64,000 bases of DNA from contig NZ_CP126625.1 in the NCBI RefSeq assembly GCF_030219325.1, positions 794,857 to 858,856 on the forward strand, given 5' to 3'. Position numbers and translations under genes: made by a program. Positions 35,156-42,785 of this stretch are shown one piece after another. Source of the DNA: Geothrix sp. Lineage in GTDB: Bacteria > Acidobacteriota > Holophagae > Holophagales > Holophagaceae. Within the stretch, counting starts at the first letter, position 1, and each line of letters starts with the position of its first letter. The notes beneath the pieces were generated by a model. The model was not told the DNA's origin, made no database searches, and worked only from the letters and a program-made list of their open reading frames with translations.

Positions 35156-35204
35156 AGGCGTTCCTCAGTCAGGGGTGAGGCCGCGCCGGGAAGCTCGGCC
35201 TGCG

Positions 35205-35525
35205 CTACATCTGCATGCGCATGACCTCGCGGTAGGCATCGATCAGTTTCGATCGGACGGCCATCATCATCTGGAAGCTAAGATCGGCCTTCTGGACTGC
35301 CAGCATGGCCGTGTGCATGTCTGCACTCTCCCCTGTCATCAAGTTCCGTGCCTCATCCTCGGCCTGGGCGGAGGCCTGGTTCACTTCCTGGAGGGCCTGC
35401 TTGAGGAGGTCACCGAAGGCCACCTCCCCGTCCGCCCCGCCTGCAGCGCTGCCCTGGCCGGACTTGGGGGCTCCGGAGAGGGGGCTGAGGGGGGACAGCT
35501 GGGGGATGTTCTGCAGGGGATCCAT
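35205..35525 (-). CDS. fliE: Flagellar hook-basal body protein FliE
   Basis: A 106-aa protein. The conserved C-terminus MTGESADMHTAMLAVQKADL...FQMMMAVRSKLIDAYREVMRMQM is diagnostic for FliE, the first axial protein joining the MS ring to the rod. The N-terminus is Gly/Ser/Pro-rich and disordered. It sits between flgC and fliF, the usual order. Confidence 0.93.
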   Translation of the reverse strand: MDPLQNIPQLSPLSPLSGAPKSGQGSAAGGADGEVAFGDLLKQALQEVNQASAQAEDEARNLMTGESADMHTAMLAVQKADLSFQMMMAVRSKLIDAYREVMRMQM

Positions 35526-35598
35526 GGGGGACTCGGGGGAAGGGCCTTTTACACGATCGGTCGGGGGTGGGCGGGGGGCAAGTCGAAATTCCGACAGG

Positions 35599-36018
35599 CT
35601 ACTGGACGCGCAGGATCTCCAGGGCGGAGGTGGCCATGGCCTTGGCCGAGCGGACCACGGCGATGTTGGCCTCGTAGGCCCGGCTGGCCTCGGTGAGGTT
35701 CACCATCTCATCCGTGGGATTGATGTTGGGGTAGCTCACCACGCCATCCGCGTTGGCGTCCGGGTGGCCCGGCTCGTAGCGCGTGAGGAAGGGCTCGTCG
35801 CTGGTGCGGATGGCGGCGACCCGCACGCCGGCGTTGGCCAGGGCTCCCGAGAACCCCAGGTCCTGCGCCTGGAAGACCGCGTCCCGGCGGCGGTAGGGGC
35901 CGCCCTCCTTGGTGCGCGTGGTCTCGCTGTTGGCGACGTTGGAGGCGATGAGCTGGACCCGCAGCCGCTGGGCGGCCATGCCGGTGCTCGCGATGTCGAG
36001 GATCTGGTTGATGCTCAT
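35599..36018 (-). CDS. flgC: Flagellar proximal rod protein FlgC
   Basis: A 139-aa rod protein. The N-terminal axial signature is LDIASTGMAAQRLRVQLIASNVANSETT-like (residues ~7-34), the internal block is GVVSYPNINPTDEMVNLTEASRAYEAN and the C-terminal helix ends ATSALEILRV. ATG 36018 overlaps the flgB stop (ATGA). Confidence 0.95.
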   Translation of the reverse strand: MSINQILDIASTGMAAQRLRVQLIASNVANSETTRTKEGGPYRRRDAVFQAQDLGFSGALANAGVRVAAIRTSDEPFLTRYEPGHPDANADGVVSYPNINPTDEMVNLTEASRAYEANIAVVRSAKAMATSALEILRVQ

Positions 36019-36437
36019 CAGTGCGCGCTCGCTTCTCGGATCATGGAATAGAGCTTCCGAAGCTCGACCTGCATGAGGGTGGAGGCGGTCTGGTAGGTGG
36101 TCTGGGTGCGGGCCAGCAGCATGTTCTCCCGGTCCAGGCTCACGTCGTTGCCGTCGTTGCGCTCGGCGTTGGGACGAAGGGCATCGGTGGTCGGCGGCAG
36201 GGAGACGCTGGTGCTCCCCTGGAGGTGCATGGGATGGGTCACCTGGAGGGAGTTGGGCGATGTTTGCCCAGAAAGAGCCGCCTTCATGGCCCCCTCGAAG
36301 CTGAAATCCCGGGTCCGGTAGCCCGGCGTATCCAGGTTGGCCAGGTTGGAGGCGATGAGGGTCTGGCGCCGGGAAGCCAGGGTCAGACCGCGATCCATGG
36401 CCTGGATCATGCCGTTGCCGCTGGTCAGGTCGAACAT
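36018..36437 (-). CDS. flgB: Flagellar proximal rod protein FlgB
   Basis: A 139-aa rod protein: ALTLASRRQTLIASNLAN-type N-terminus (DRGLTLASRRQTLIASNLAN), NLDTPGYRTRDFSFEGAMK, and a C-terminal helix (QTTYQTASTLMQVELRKLYSMI). It is the first gene of the minus-strand operon flgB to flgE (about 12 kb). A sigma-54-like site lies 50 bp upstream. Confidence 0.93.
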   Translation of the reverse strand: MFDLTSGNGMIQAMDRGLTLASRRQTLIASNLANLDTPGYRTRDFSFEGAMKAALSGQTSPNSLQVTHPMHLQGSTSVSLPPTTDALRPNAERNDGNDVSLDRENMLLARTQTTYQTASTLMQVELRKLYSMIREASAH

Positions 36438-36486
36438 GGTGCACCCTGCAGAATGGGCCGGGTGAGCCCGGCTTCCTGGTTAGGGA

Positions 36487-36502
36487 TGCAGAGCCCGTGC
36501 CG
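36487..36502 (-). promoter_or_regulatory. Candidate sigma-54 promoter of the flgB operon
   Basis: On the minus strand CGGCACGGGCTCTGCA matches the -24/-12 consensus TGGCACG-N4-TTGCW at nearly every position, with the essential GG and GC separated by exactly 10 bp. The -12 GC lies about 50 bp before the flgB start. Sigma-54 control of rod/hook operons is common. The motif was read by eye and transcription was not tested. Confidence 0.5.
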
Positions 36503-36602
36503 TTCGTCCACTGGCCTCGGGTGGGCTGCTGACCCCGGGTCGGCTCTGCTTGCATTCTGGGATGTCAGCCTTGCTACACTGGCCCCTCACCTCGAGGGCC
36601 CC

Positions 36603-36938
36603 ATGAATCTGAACACCCGCAAGCACAACGATGTGCTCATCCTCTACCCCGAAGGCAAGATCACCCTGGGTGATGGCGACCAGGAGCTGGGCGAGGCCGT
36701 GCGGACCTCCCTCTCCAACGGGGAGCGGAAGATCGTCATCAACTTCAGCAAGGTGAGCTACCTGGATTCCTCCGGCGTGGGCGAGCTCGTGGGTTGCTAC
36801 ACCTCCATCAAGGGCAAGGGCGGGGAGCTGCGCATCTGCGGGATGAGCGGCAAGATCTTCAGCCTCATCAAGATGACCAGCCTTCACTCGGTCTTCGAAG
36901 TGAAGGACACCGAGGACGAGGCCCTCGCGGGTTTCTAG
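36603..36938 (+). CDS. STAS-domain anti-sigma-factor antagonist
   Basis: A 111-aa single STAS domain (SpoIIAA/RsbV-like). The family phosphorylation motif is YLDSSGVGELVG with a conserved Ser, followed by GGELRICGMSGKIFSLIKMT. Such proteins switch anti-sigma kinases by partner exchange. No kinase or sigma partner is adjacent. The gene is divergent from the flagellar operon and 4 bp upstream of the Omp85 gene, so the two are probably co-transcribed. Confidence 0.9.
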   Translation: MNLNTRKHNDVLILYPEGKITLGDGDQELGEAVRTSLSNGERKIVINFSKVSYLDSSGVGELVGCYTSIKGKGGELRICGMSGKIFSLIKMTSLHSVFEVKDTEDEALAGF

Positions 36939-36942
36939 GACG

Positions 36943-39900
36943 GTGCGCCTTCGCGCCGTCCCCTTCATCGGCCTCCTGGTGCTGGCGACCGCCGGCGCCC
37001 AGGAGGCCGATTCGCTGCGCCGGCTGACGGCGATCCGCATTGAGGGCGGGGACGAAGAGGACCGCCGCTTCGCTGTGGCGGCCCTGGGATTGAAGGTGGG
37101 CCAGGAGCTGGATGGGGCTGCCTTCCAGCAGGCCCTGGCGGCCGTGCGCCTGGTCGACCGCTACCGCTCGGTGGAGGGGACCTTCGGAGTGGACGGGCAG
37201 GCGCTGCTCCGCCTCGATCCACTGACGCCCATGGCGACCTGGCGCTGGGAGGGCGATGCGGTTCCACGGGAACTCGCGAAGACCCTCCTGCCGGAGCTGC
37301 GCAAGGGGCAGCGCCTGGGGTCCCAGCGAAGGTCGGTCCTGACGGGCATCGCGGAGCAGCGCCTGAGAGAGGCCGGGTATCCTGCGGCCAAGGTCAGTGG
37401 CCTGCTGGAGCAGGGTGGACGCCACCTGCGCCTGGTCCTGGAACTGGGAGCGCCCGCCAGAATCCGGGAGATCCGGCTCGAGGGGGATCCCCGTCCCTAC
37501 TCCCGGGAGACCCTTTTGAAGGTGGCCGGCCTGCGGCCAGGGACTTCCTTCTGGACGCCCACCGTGGTGCGGGAGGCCCAGCGGCGGATCCGGCAGAGGC
37601 TCGTGAAGGACCGTCGACTCGAAGGCTCCGTCCGGTTGGAACCGACCAGCGAGCCGGAGGTGATGCTCCTTGAGGTCCGGCCGGGCCCCAAGGTGTACCT
37701 GCAGGCCAAGGGGCTGAATTTGCTGGCCCCTCTCTGGGGGCAGCCCAGGCTGTCGGAGTTCGTGCCCCTGGCGCGGGCCGAGCGGTACGCACCGAGCCTG
37801 CTGGACGAGGGCGCGGGAAGGATCACGACCTACTTCCGCAACCAGGGCTTTCCCGAAGCGAAGGTCAGCTACGAGCGGGTGGTGACCTCGGGAACGACGG
37901 AGCGGCCCGAGGCGGTGACGCTGACCTATTCCGTCGAGCGCGGCCCGAGGAGGACCCTCGGGAAGCTTTCCTTTGAAGGCCAGAAGGAGCTGTCGGAGGA
38001 GGAACTCCGGGCGGCAGTGGTGCTGCCCCGGCGCTTCCTGGTACTGCCTCCCCATGCCAAGGCCGAGGTCGTCAAGGGACTGGAAGACCGCCTCACCGCG
38101 TTCTACCTTCAGCGGGGCTTTCCCGAAGTGAGGGTCCGGCGCCGGGTGGACACGGCCGCGGATGGGTCGGTCGAGGTGCGCCTGATCATCCGCGAGGGCC
38201 AGCGCCGCTACCTGGATGCCCTGGTGCTCGACCTTCCCGATCAGCCCGGCTTCTCCCGCGAACGGCTCTCGCAGAGCCTGCTGCTTGCCATGTCCGATCG
38301 CCCGGTGCCTGTGGCCGGCAACACGTGGTACCGCTCGGACCGTCGGCACCTCCAGGGCTTCAAGGGGACCATGACACCCACGCCCCAGGGCGTCCGGCTC
38401 AGCTTCCAGCCCGCCCTGCCCCTGGTCCGCAACGACCTGGCGCTGGTGGTTTCCGACCTGCGGCAGCGGCTCTCCTCAGCCGGCGCTGCCAATCCCCAGG
38501 TGAAGCTGGCCTTCGAGGATGATGGTGACAAACCCATCGTCCGGATCCAGGTGCCTCCCCAGCCGCTGGACCACGCGAAACGGCTGGTGGTGCAGGGCAG
38601 CGACCGGACCCGGGCCGAGGCCGTGCTGAGGGAGGCGGAACTGCCCCAGGGGGCGCCGCTGGATCCGGTCAAGCTGGATGAGGGCCAGGTGCGCCTCGGG
38701 GGCCTGGGTGCCTTTCAGCGGGTGGACCTGCTCACGCTGAAGGACCTGCCCGAGCAGGAACAGCAGCCCTGGCAACGCGGCGATCTGGCTCTGCGCCTGC
38801 AGGAACGGAGCCCCTGGGTCTTCACGGAATCCTTCGGCTACGACAAGACTCAGGGCTACCACTTCGGTCTGAACGCACAGCGGTTGAACGTGGGGGGGAT
38901 GGGACGGGTCCTCGATTTCGGCCTCCGCGCTGGCGACAACACCCTGAACAGCGAACCCCTGCGCCGAGCATTTCCCACCGGTGACATCAAGCGCTCCGTG
39001 GACAGCTACAGCATCGGCTACACCGACCCCTGGTTCCTGCCGAACGCCCTCGACTCCTGGCTGGCCTCGCGCACCCGGCTCCACCTGGAAGGCGCCTACA
39101 TCGAGGAGGCCCAGGCGGCCTTCTTCGCCCGACGCCGGCGCTTCTCCCCGAGCCTCGACTGGAAGGTCGGCCAGAACCAGGCCGTCCAGATCGGCTACCG
39201 CTTCGAGCGGGTGGAGGTGGCCGCCAACACCGATAGCAACGGGGTTCCGCTGATCTCGGATAAGGACCTGTTCCTCATCGCCAGGACCCCGGCCCGCAGC
39301 ATCATCTCCGCCCCCTATGTGCAGGTCGCGGTGGACCGGCGGGACCGGCCCTACGACCCGACGGAGGGCACCTTCTTCCTGGGGCGGCTGGAGCTGGCGA
39401 ACCAGGTGTTCGGCACCTCGGCCAACAGCAGCTTCGTGAAGCTGGACCTCCGGCACCAGTGGAACTGGGGCCTGGGCTTCCATGCGGAGAACGGCGTGAT
39501 CATGGCCAGCCTCAGGCTCGGCCTGGCCCGGCCCACGGACCATGCCGCCGAGGACCTGCCTCTGTCCGAGCGGTTCTTCGGCGGTGGTTCCTTCACCGTG
39601 CGCGGCGTCGAGCCGGACATGCTGGGCGAGGTCCGGCGCACCGACGGCAGCGGCAACCTGCTGCCGCAGATCATCCCGCTCGGTGGCCAGGCCCTCGCCG
39701 TGGTGAACCTGGAGTACCGGTTCCCCCTGATCGGCCAGAGCATCTGGGCCGAGGTCTTCGTGGACTCCGGCCAGGTCTACCGCAGCCTGCGCCCCGAGGC
39801 CGGCGCCGTCTCGCCCTTCCCGCCCCTTCGCACCACCCTGGGCGCCGGGCTGATCCTCAAGCTGGGCTTCCCCCTCAAGCTCGAGTACGCTGCGGACTGG

Positions 39901-39987
39901 AAACGCATCATGGGCAAGCCCCGCACCGCGGATGAGCGGGACACCCAGCTGAAGAGCCTGCTCATCTCGGCGGGATTCCAGTTTTAG
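36943..39987 (+). CDS. Omp85-family outer membrane protein (BamA/TamA-like)
   Basis: A 1014-aa protein. A signal peptide (1-20, VPFIGLLVLATAGAQ) is followed by multiple POTRA-like repeats (about 25-620, for example LTAIRIEGGDEEDRRF, IREIRLEGDPRPYSRETLLKV, RTLGKLSFEGQKELSEEELR, KRLVVQGSDRTRAEAVLRE). The C-terminal 16-stranded barrel (about 630-1014) has the conserved FFGGGSFTVRGVEPD (VRGF-like) loop and a terminal Phe (SAGFQF). It inserts or translocates outer-membrane proteins. It is too long and too POTRA-rich to be a plain BamA and could be a second Omp85 paralog. GTG 36943 is used as start, and the Shine-Dalgarno is weak. Confidence 0.88.
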   Translation: MRLRAVPFIGLLVLATAGAQEADSLRRLTAIRIEGGDEEDRRFAVAALGLKVGQELDGAAFQQALAAVRLVDRYRSVEGTFGVDGQALLRLDPLTPMATWRWEGDAVPRELAKTLLPELRKGQRLGSQRRSVLTGIAEQRLREAGYPAAKVSGLLEQGGRHLRLVLELGAPARIREIRLEGDPRPYSRETLLKVAGLRPGTSFWTPTVVREAQRRIRQRLVKDRRLEGSVRLEPTSEPEVMLLEVRPGPKVYLQAKGLNLLAPLWGQPRLSEFVPLARAERYAPSLLDEGAGRITTYFRNQGFPEAKVSYERVVTSGTTERPEAVTLTYSVERGPRRTLGKLSFEGQKELSEEELRAAVVLPRRFLVLPPHAKAEVVKGLEDRLTAFYLQRGFPEVRVRRRVDTAADGSVEVRLIIREGQRRYLDALVLDLPDQPGFSRERLSQSLLLAMSDRPVPVAGNTWYRSDRRHLQGFKGTMTPTPQGVRLSFQPALPLVRNDLALVVSDLRQRLSSAGAANPQVKLAFEDDGDKPIVRIQVPPQPLDHAKRLVVQGSDRTRAEAVLREAELPQGAPLDPVKLDEGQVRLGGLGAFQRVDLLTLKDLPEQEQQPWQRGDLALRLQERSPWVFTESFGYDKTQGYHFGLNAQRLNVGGMGRVLDFGLRAGDNTLNSEPLRRAFPTGDIKRSVDSYSIGYTDPWFLPNALDSWLASRTRLHLEGAYIEEAQAAFFARRRRFSPSLDWKVGQNQAVQIGYRFERVEVAANTDSNGVPLISDKDLFLIARTPARSIISAPYVQVAVDRRDRPYDPTEGTFFLGRLELANQVFGTSANSSFVKLDLRHQWNWGLGFHAENGVIMASLRLGLARPTDHAAEDLPLSERFFGGGSFTVRGVEPDMLGEVRRTDGSGNLLPQIIPLGGQALAVVNLEYRFPLIGQSIWAEVFVDSGQVYRSLRPEAGAVSPFPPLRTTLGAGLILKLGFPLKLEYAADWKRIMGKPRTADERDTQLKSLLISAGFQF

Positions 39988-40118
39988 GGGATCCGCATGC
40001 GCGCGGCTGGCCCCGCGGCTGATCGCCTCCGGTGCTCCGCCGGAGCGTCTCCGTCGGCTGCTACCGGGCCGCCGCCGTTTCTCGGCGGTCCGAGACCGCC
40101 CGGATATCTGTACACAAG

Positions 40119-40139
40119 AAAGGCCGCGTTGCGGCCTTT
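40119..40139 (+). terminator. Rho-independent terminator of the Omp85 gene
   Basis: AAAGGCCGC-GTT-GCGGCCTTT followed by a further T forms a 9-bp stem with flanking A and T runs, so it can work in both directions. It lies about 130 bp after the Omp85 stop. Confidence 0.75.
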
Positions 40140-40143
40140 TACC

Positions 40144-40168
40144 TGGTTGGCGCGGGCGGTCTCGAACC
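40144..40168 (-). pseudogene. tRNA-Val 3'-end fragment (25 bp)
   Basis: 25 bp identical to the 3' end of the intact tRNA-Val (40315-40339), covering CCA, acceptor 3' strand and half of the T-arm. The match stops abruptly (next base A instead of G). The fragment lacks everything upstream, so it is a remnant or duplication scar and not a gene. Confidence 0.75.
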
Positions 40169-40290
40169 ATGCGTCCGGCTGGGCACGGGCCTTTTCGCTT
40201 CCAGCGCTCCGCAGGAGCGCCTCCAGCGAGGCCCTACCTGCCCGCCGGACTTTCTCGGCGGTCCGAGACCGCCCGATTGGGGTACGCGAA

Positions 40291-40312
40291 AAAGGCCGCA
40301 AAAGCGGCCTTT
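40291..40312 (-). terminator. Terminator of tRNA-Val
   Basis: On the minus strand AAAGGCCGC-TTTT-GCGGCCTTT is followed by TT, giving a run of five T after the GGCC stem, three bases after the encoded CCA. Classical intrinsic terminator. Confidence 0.85.
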
Positions 40313-40314
40313 GG

Positions 40315-40389
40315 TGGTTGGCGCGGGCGGTCTCGAACCGCCGACCCCCACCGTGTCAAGGTGGTGCTCTACCGCTGAGCTACGCGCCA
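40315..40389 (-). tRNA. tRNA-Val(GAC)
   Basis: A 75-nt cloverleaf with encoded CCA. The acceptor TGGCGCG pairs with CGCGCCA. D-arm AGCTCAGCGGTAGAGC, anticodon stem CCACC/GGTGG with loop TTGACAC (anticodon GAC), variable loop GGGTC region, T-arm GGCGG-TTCGAGA-CCGCC. Promoter and terminator are both visible. Confidence 0.97.
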
Positions 40390-40401
40390 ATGCGAACCCT
40401 C

Positions 40402-40429
40402 ATTTTAGCGGAACGGGCGCGGCTGTCGA
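40402..40429 (-). promoter_or_regulatory. tRNA-Val promoter
   Basis: On the minus strand TCGACA (40424-40429) and TAAAAT (40402-40407) are spaced by 16 bp, placing transcription start about 6 bp before the mature tRNA 5' end. Confidence 0.6.
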
Positions 40430-40485
40430 GCCTTCAGGGTGGATCGGACCCGCCTCGGGGGTCCCGAACCATAGCGCGGGGGCGG

Positions 40486-40602
40486 TCAGGGGTGGGTGGC
40501 GGGCCAGAAGAGCAGGGCGAGCAGGGCACCGGTCAGGATGAGGAGCCAGTCCAGCCACGCGGCGTGATCCGGGTCGAATCGGCGGAGGAAGTGGGCGGCC
40601 AT
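40486..40602 (-). CDS. Candidate 38-aa membrane miniprotein
   Basis: A 39-codon frame with GGAGG six bases ahead of ATG 40602. The product has a charged N-terminus (MAAHFLRRFDPDHAAWLD) and one hydrophobic segment (WLLILTGALLALLFWPA). It lies between glmS and the tRNA-Val promoter on the same strand. The start context and single-span design are gene-like, but such a short frame could be chance. Confidence 0.4.
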   Translation of the reverse strand: MAAHFLRRFDPDHAAWLDWLLILTGALLALLFWPATHP

Positions 40603-40668
40603 GGCTGCCTCCAGGAGTACCACCAGCGTTCCCAAGAATGGGACGCTCCCCAGGAGCCGCCGTGAATT

Positions 40669-40686
40669 CCCGGGAAATTTCCCGGG
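40669..40686 (-). terminator. Palindrome directly after glmS
   Basis: CCCGGGAAATTTCCCGGG, a perfect 18-bp palindrome, touches the glmS stop codon. A second imperfect hairpin (AGCGTTCCCA-AGAA-TGGGACGCT) follows about 30 bp later. It is likely a 3' end or processing signal without T-tract. Confidence 0.45.
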
Positions 40687-42519
40687 TCATTCCACGGTCA
40701 CCGACTTGGCCAGGTTCCTGGGCTGGTCCACGTCGCAGCCGCGAAGTACCGCAATGTGGTAGGCCAGCAGCTGCAGGGGGACGGCATAGACGATGGGGGC
40801 CAGCCAGGGGTGGACCGGAGGCAGCTCCAGCACGTCCTCGGCGATGCCGGCCAGGCCCGTGTCGCCCTCGGTGACCAGGGCCAGGATGCGGCCGTCGCGG
40901 GCCGCGGCTTCCTGCAGGTTGCTGAGGGTCTTGTCCCGGTGGGCGTCCTTGGGCATGAGTGCCACCACGGGCAGGGTCTTGTCGATGAGGGCGATGGGGC
41001 CGTGCTTCATCTCGCCCGCCGGGTAGCCCTCGGCGTGGATGTACGAGATCTCCTTCAGCTTCAGCGCCCCTTCCAGGGCGATGGGGTAGCAGGGGCCGCG
41101 GCCCAGGTAGAGGAAGTCGGTGGCGTCCTGCCAGCGCTGGGCCCACTGGATGATCTTAGGTTCCAGCGAATTCAGCCGTTCCAGGTGCGCCGGGAGTTCC
41201 CGCAGACCCTGCAGCAGCTCGGCCTTGAGCTGGGGATCCACGGTGCCCTTGGCCTCGCCGAGCTTGAGCGCCAGCAGGGTCAGGACCGCCAGCTGGGTGG
41301 TGAAGGCCTTGGTGGAGGCCACGCCGATCTCCGGCCCCGCGTGCGTCAGGATCGTGGCCTCGCACTGCCGGGTGGCGGTGGAGCCCATGACGTTGCAGAT
41401 GGCCAGGGTGCGGGCGCCGCGGGCGGCGGCCTCCTTCATGGCGGCCAGGGTGTCGGCGGTCTCGCCGCTCTGCGTGATGCCGATGATGAGGGTGCCGGGC
41501 TGGATGACGGGTTCGCGGTAGCGGTACTCGCTGGCGTAGTCCACTTCCACGGCCACCCGGCTCAGCTGCTCGATGAGGAACTTGCCCACGAGGCCGGAGT
41601 GCCAGCTGGTGCCGCAGGCCACGATGTGGATGCGGGTGAGGTCCGCCAGCTCTTTTTCCGTGAAGGGGAGGTCCAGCGGAATGGGTTCACCGTGGAGTGG
41701 AAGGCGATTCAGCAGCGTGTTCGAGAGGGCCTGGGGCTGCTCGAAGATCTCCTTCTGCATGAAGTGCTTGTGGCCGCCCTTTTCGGCCGCCACGGGATCG
41801 TAGGGGATGGTGACCACCGGGCGCGCCACGTCACCGCCATCCAGGCGGAAGATCCGAGCGCCTTCCCGGGTGAGTTCCACGAGGTCGCCATCCTCGAGGA
41901 AGATCACCCGGCGGGTGTGGGGCAGCAACGGCACGACGTCGGAGGCCAGAAAGGTCTCGCCTTCCCCCAGCCCCAGCACCATGGGCGGTCCGCTGCGGGC
42001 GGCCAGGATGCGGTCGGGATCGGTGGCGTGCAGGCAGGCCAGGGCGTAGATGCCCTTCATGCGCCCCACGGCCTCCCGGAAGGCTTCCGTGAAGGAGCGG
42101 CCCTGTTTCATGAGGTGGGACACCATCACGGGGAAGCACTCGGTGTCCGTCTCGGACTGGAAGGTCTCCCCAGCCGCCTTCAGTTCGGCGCGCAGTTCGA
42201 GGAAGTTCTCGAAGATGCCATTGTGGACCGCCACCACCTGGCCATCGGCGCTGCGGTGGGGGTGGGCGTTCTCCTCCGTGGGGCGGCCGTGGGTGGCCCA
42301 GCGCGTGTGGCCGATGCCCAGCGGGGTCGGATCCGACAGGTCCACTTTGCCAGCGAGGTTCACCAGCTTGCCGGAGGCGCGGATGACGTTGAAGGCGCCG
42401 GATCCGGAGGAGAGGGCGATGCCCGCACTGTCGTAGCCGCGGTACTCCAGGCTCCGCAGGCCGTTCACGAGGATGCCGGCGGCACCCTGCTGTCCGATGT
42501 ATCCGACGATGCCGCACAT
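40687..42519 (-). CDS. glmS: Glutamine-fructose-6-phosphate aminotransferase
   Basis: A 610-aa enzyme making glucosamine-6-phosphate for peptidoglycan and LPS. The N-terminal glutaminase starts with catalytic C2 (MCGIVGYIGQQ), then LEYRGYDSAGIA and GIGHTRWATHG. Two SIS domains follow (CGTSWHSGL, GITQSGETADTLAAM; and LEGALKLKEISYIHAEGYPAGEMKHG). It ends in the conserved RNLAKSVTVE. Length is standard. No glmS ribozyme is visible upstream. Confidence 0.97.
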   Translation of the reverse strand: MCGIVGYIGQQGAAGILVNGLRSLEYRGYDSAGIALSSGSGAFNVIRASGKLVNLAGKVDLSDPTPLGIGHTRWATHGRPTEENAHPHRSADGQVVAVHNGIFENFLELRAELKAAGETFQSETDTECFPVMVSHLMKQGRSFTEAFREAVGRMKGIYALACLHATDPDRILAARSGPPMVLGLGEGETFLASDVVPLLPHTRRVIFLEDGDLVELTREGARIFRLDGGDVARPVVTIPYDPVAAEKGGHKHFMQKEIFEQPQALSNTLLNRLPLHGEPIPLDLPFTEKELADLTRIHIVACGTSWHSGLVGKFLIEQLSRVAVEVDYASEYRYREPVIQPGTLIIGITQSGETADTLAAMKEAAARGARTLAICNVMGSTATRQCEATILTHAGPEIGVASTKAFTTQLAVLTLLALKLGEAKGTVDPQLKAELLQGLRELPAHLERLNSLEPKIIQWAQRWQDATDFLYLGRGPCYPIALEGALKLKEISYIHAEGYPAGEMKHGPIALIDKTLPVVALMPKDAHRDKTLSNLQEAAARDGRILALVTEGDTGLAGIAEDVLELPPVHPWLAPIVYAVPLQLLAYHIAVLRGCDVDQPRNLAKSVTVE

Positions 42520-42713
42520 GGGGGACTCCCGATCACAGGTCCCAACTTAGCGGGATGGGCCCTGGGATCCAATGTGGTTCCGCATACCCGCCTCGCCGCA
42601 CCCGCCGAACCACAGGTGTGGCAGACCCGCCCCGGCCAGTCGAAGGGCCATCGCGGAACGGCCTGCACCCCGCGTTACACGAAAGAACGCTGAGCGTTTG
42701 GTTGGGAGCCAAA

Positions 42714-42779
42714 GCGAAGCCCGGCTTTGCCGGGCTTCGCGCGGGGGTCCGGGGTGTGCGCGCAGCGCGGAACCCCCGG
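42714..42779. repeat. Two-hairpin palindromic element downstream of fliN
   Basis: A perfect 12-bp hairpin GCGAAGCCCGGC-TTT-GCCGGGCTTCGC (42714-42740) is followed by GGGGGTCCGGGG (42743-42754), inner GCGC arms, and GGAACCCCCGG (42769-42779). Block order and several sequence blocks (CCGGxCTTTGCCxGG; GGGGG(C)TCCGGGG; GCGGxxCCCCCxGG) match the element inside the gene at 15136. It may also terminate the fliN operon. The rest of the 266-bp gap (42520-42713) shows nothing gene-like. Confidence 0.6.
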
Positions 42780-42785
42780 AGGATA

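Larger units (their letters stand above)
40021..40344. repeat. Tandem duplication next to tRNA-Val containing tRNA 3' end and inverted T-arm
   Basis: The 327 bp between the Omp85 gene and tRNA-Val hold two diverged copies of a roughly 170-bp unit (about 40021-40168 and 40195-40344). Each has a CTCCGCxGGAGCG hairpin region, a T-arm-like palindrome GGCGGTC-CGA-GACCGCC (40084-40100 and 40257-40273), a GGCCGC terminator hairpin and a tRNA-Val 3' end. The T-arm-like block is, but for one base, the real T-arm in opposite orientation. Confidence 0.7.

Noticed and set aside
33056-35224. 722-codon plus-strand frame opposite fliG and fliF
   Set aside because: It is a shadow of two unmistakable flagellar genes, His/Gly/Leu-rich and without motifs.
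40032-40541. Open frame of 169 codons on the plus strand across the tRNA-Val locus, with a product containing VGAGGLEPPTPTVSRW
   Set aside because: This is the well-known spurious translation of the antisense of a tRNA gene. The repeated VGAGGLEP comes from the duplicated tRNA 3' end. No ribosome-binding site is evident.
42520-42713. glmS ribozyme or other riboswitch upstream of glmS
   Set aside because: I see no glmS ribozyme core. The region contains only GC-rich sequence without recognisable pseudoknot motifs.
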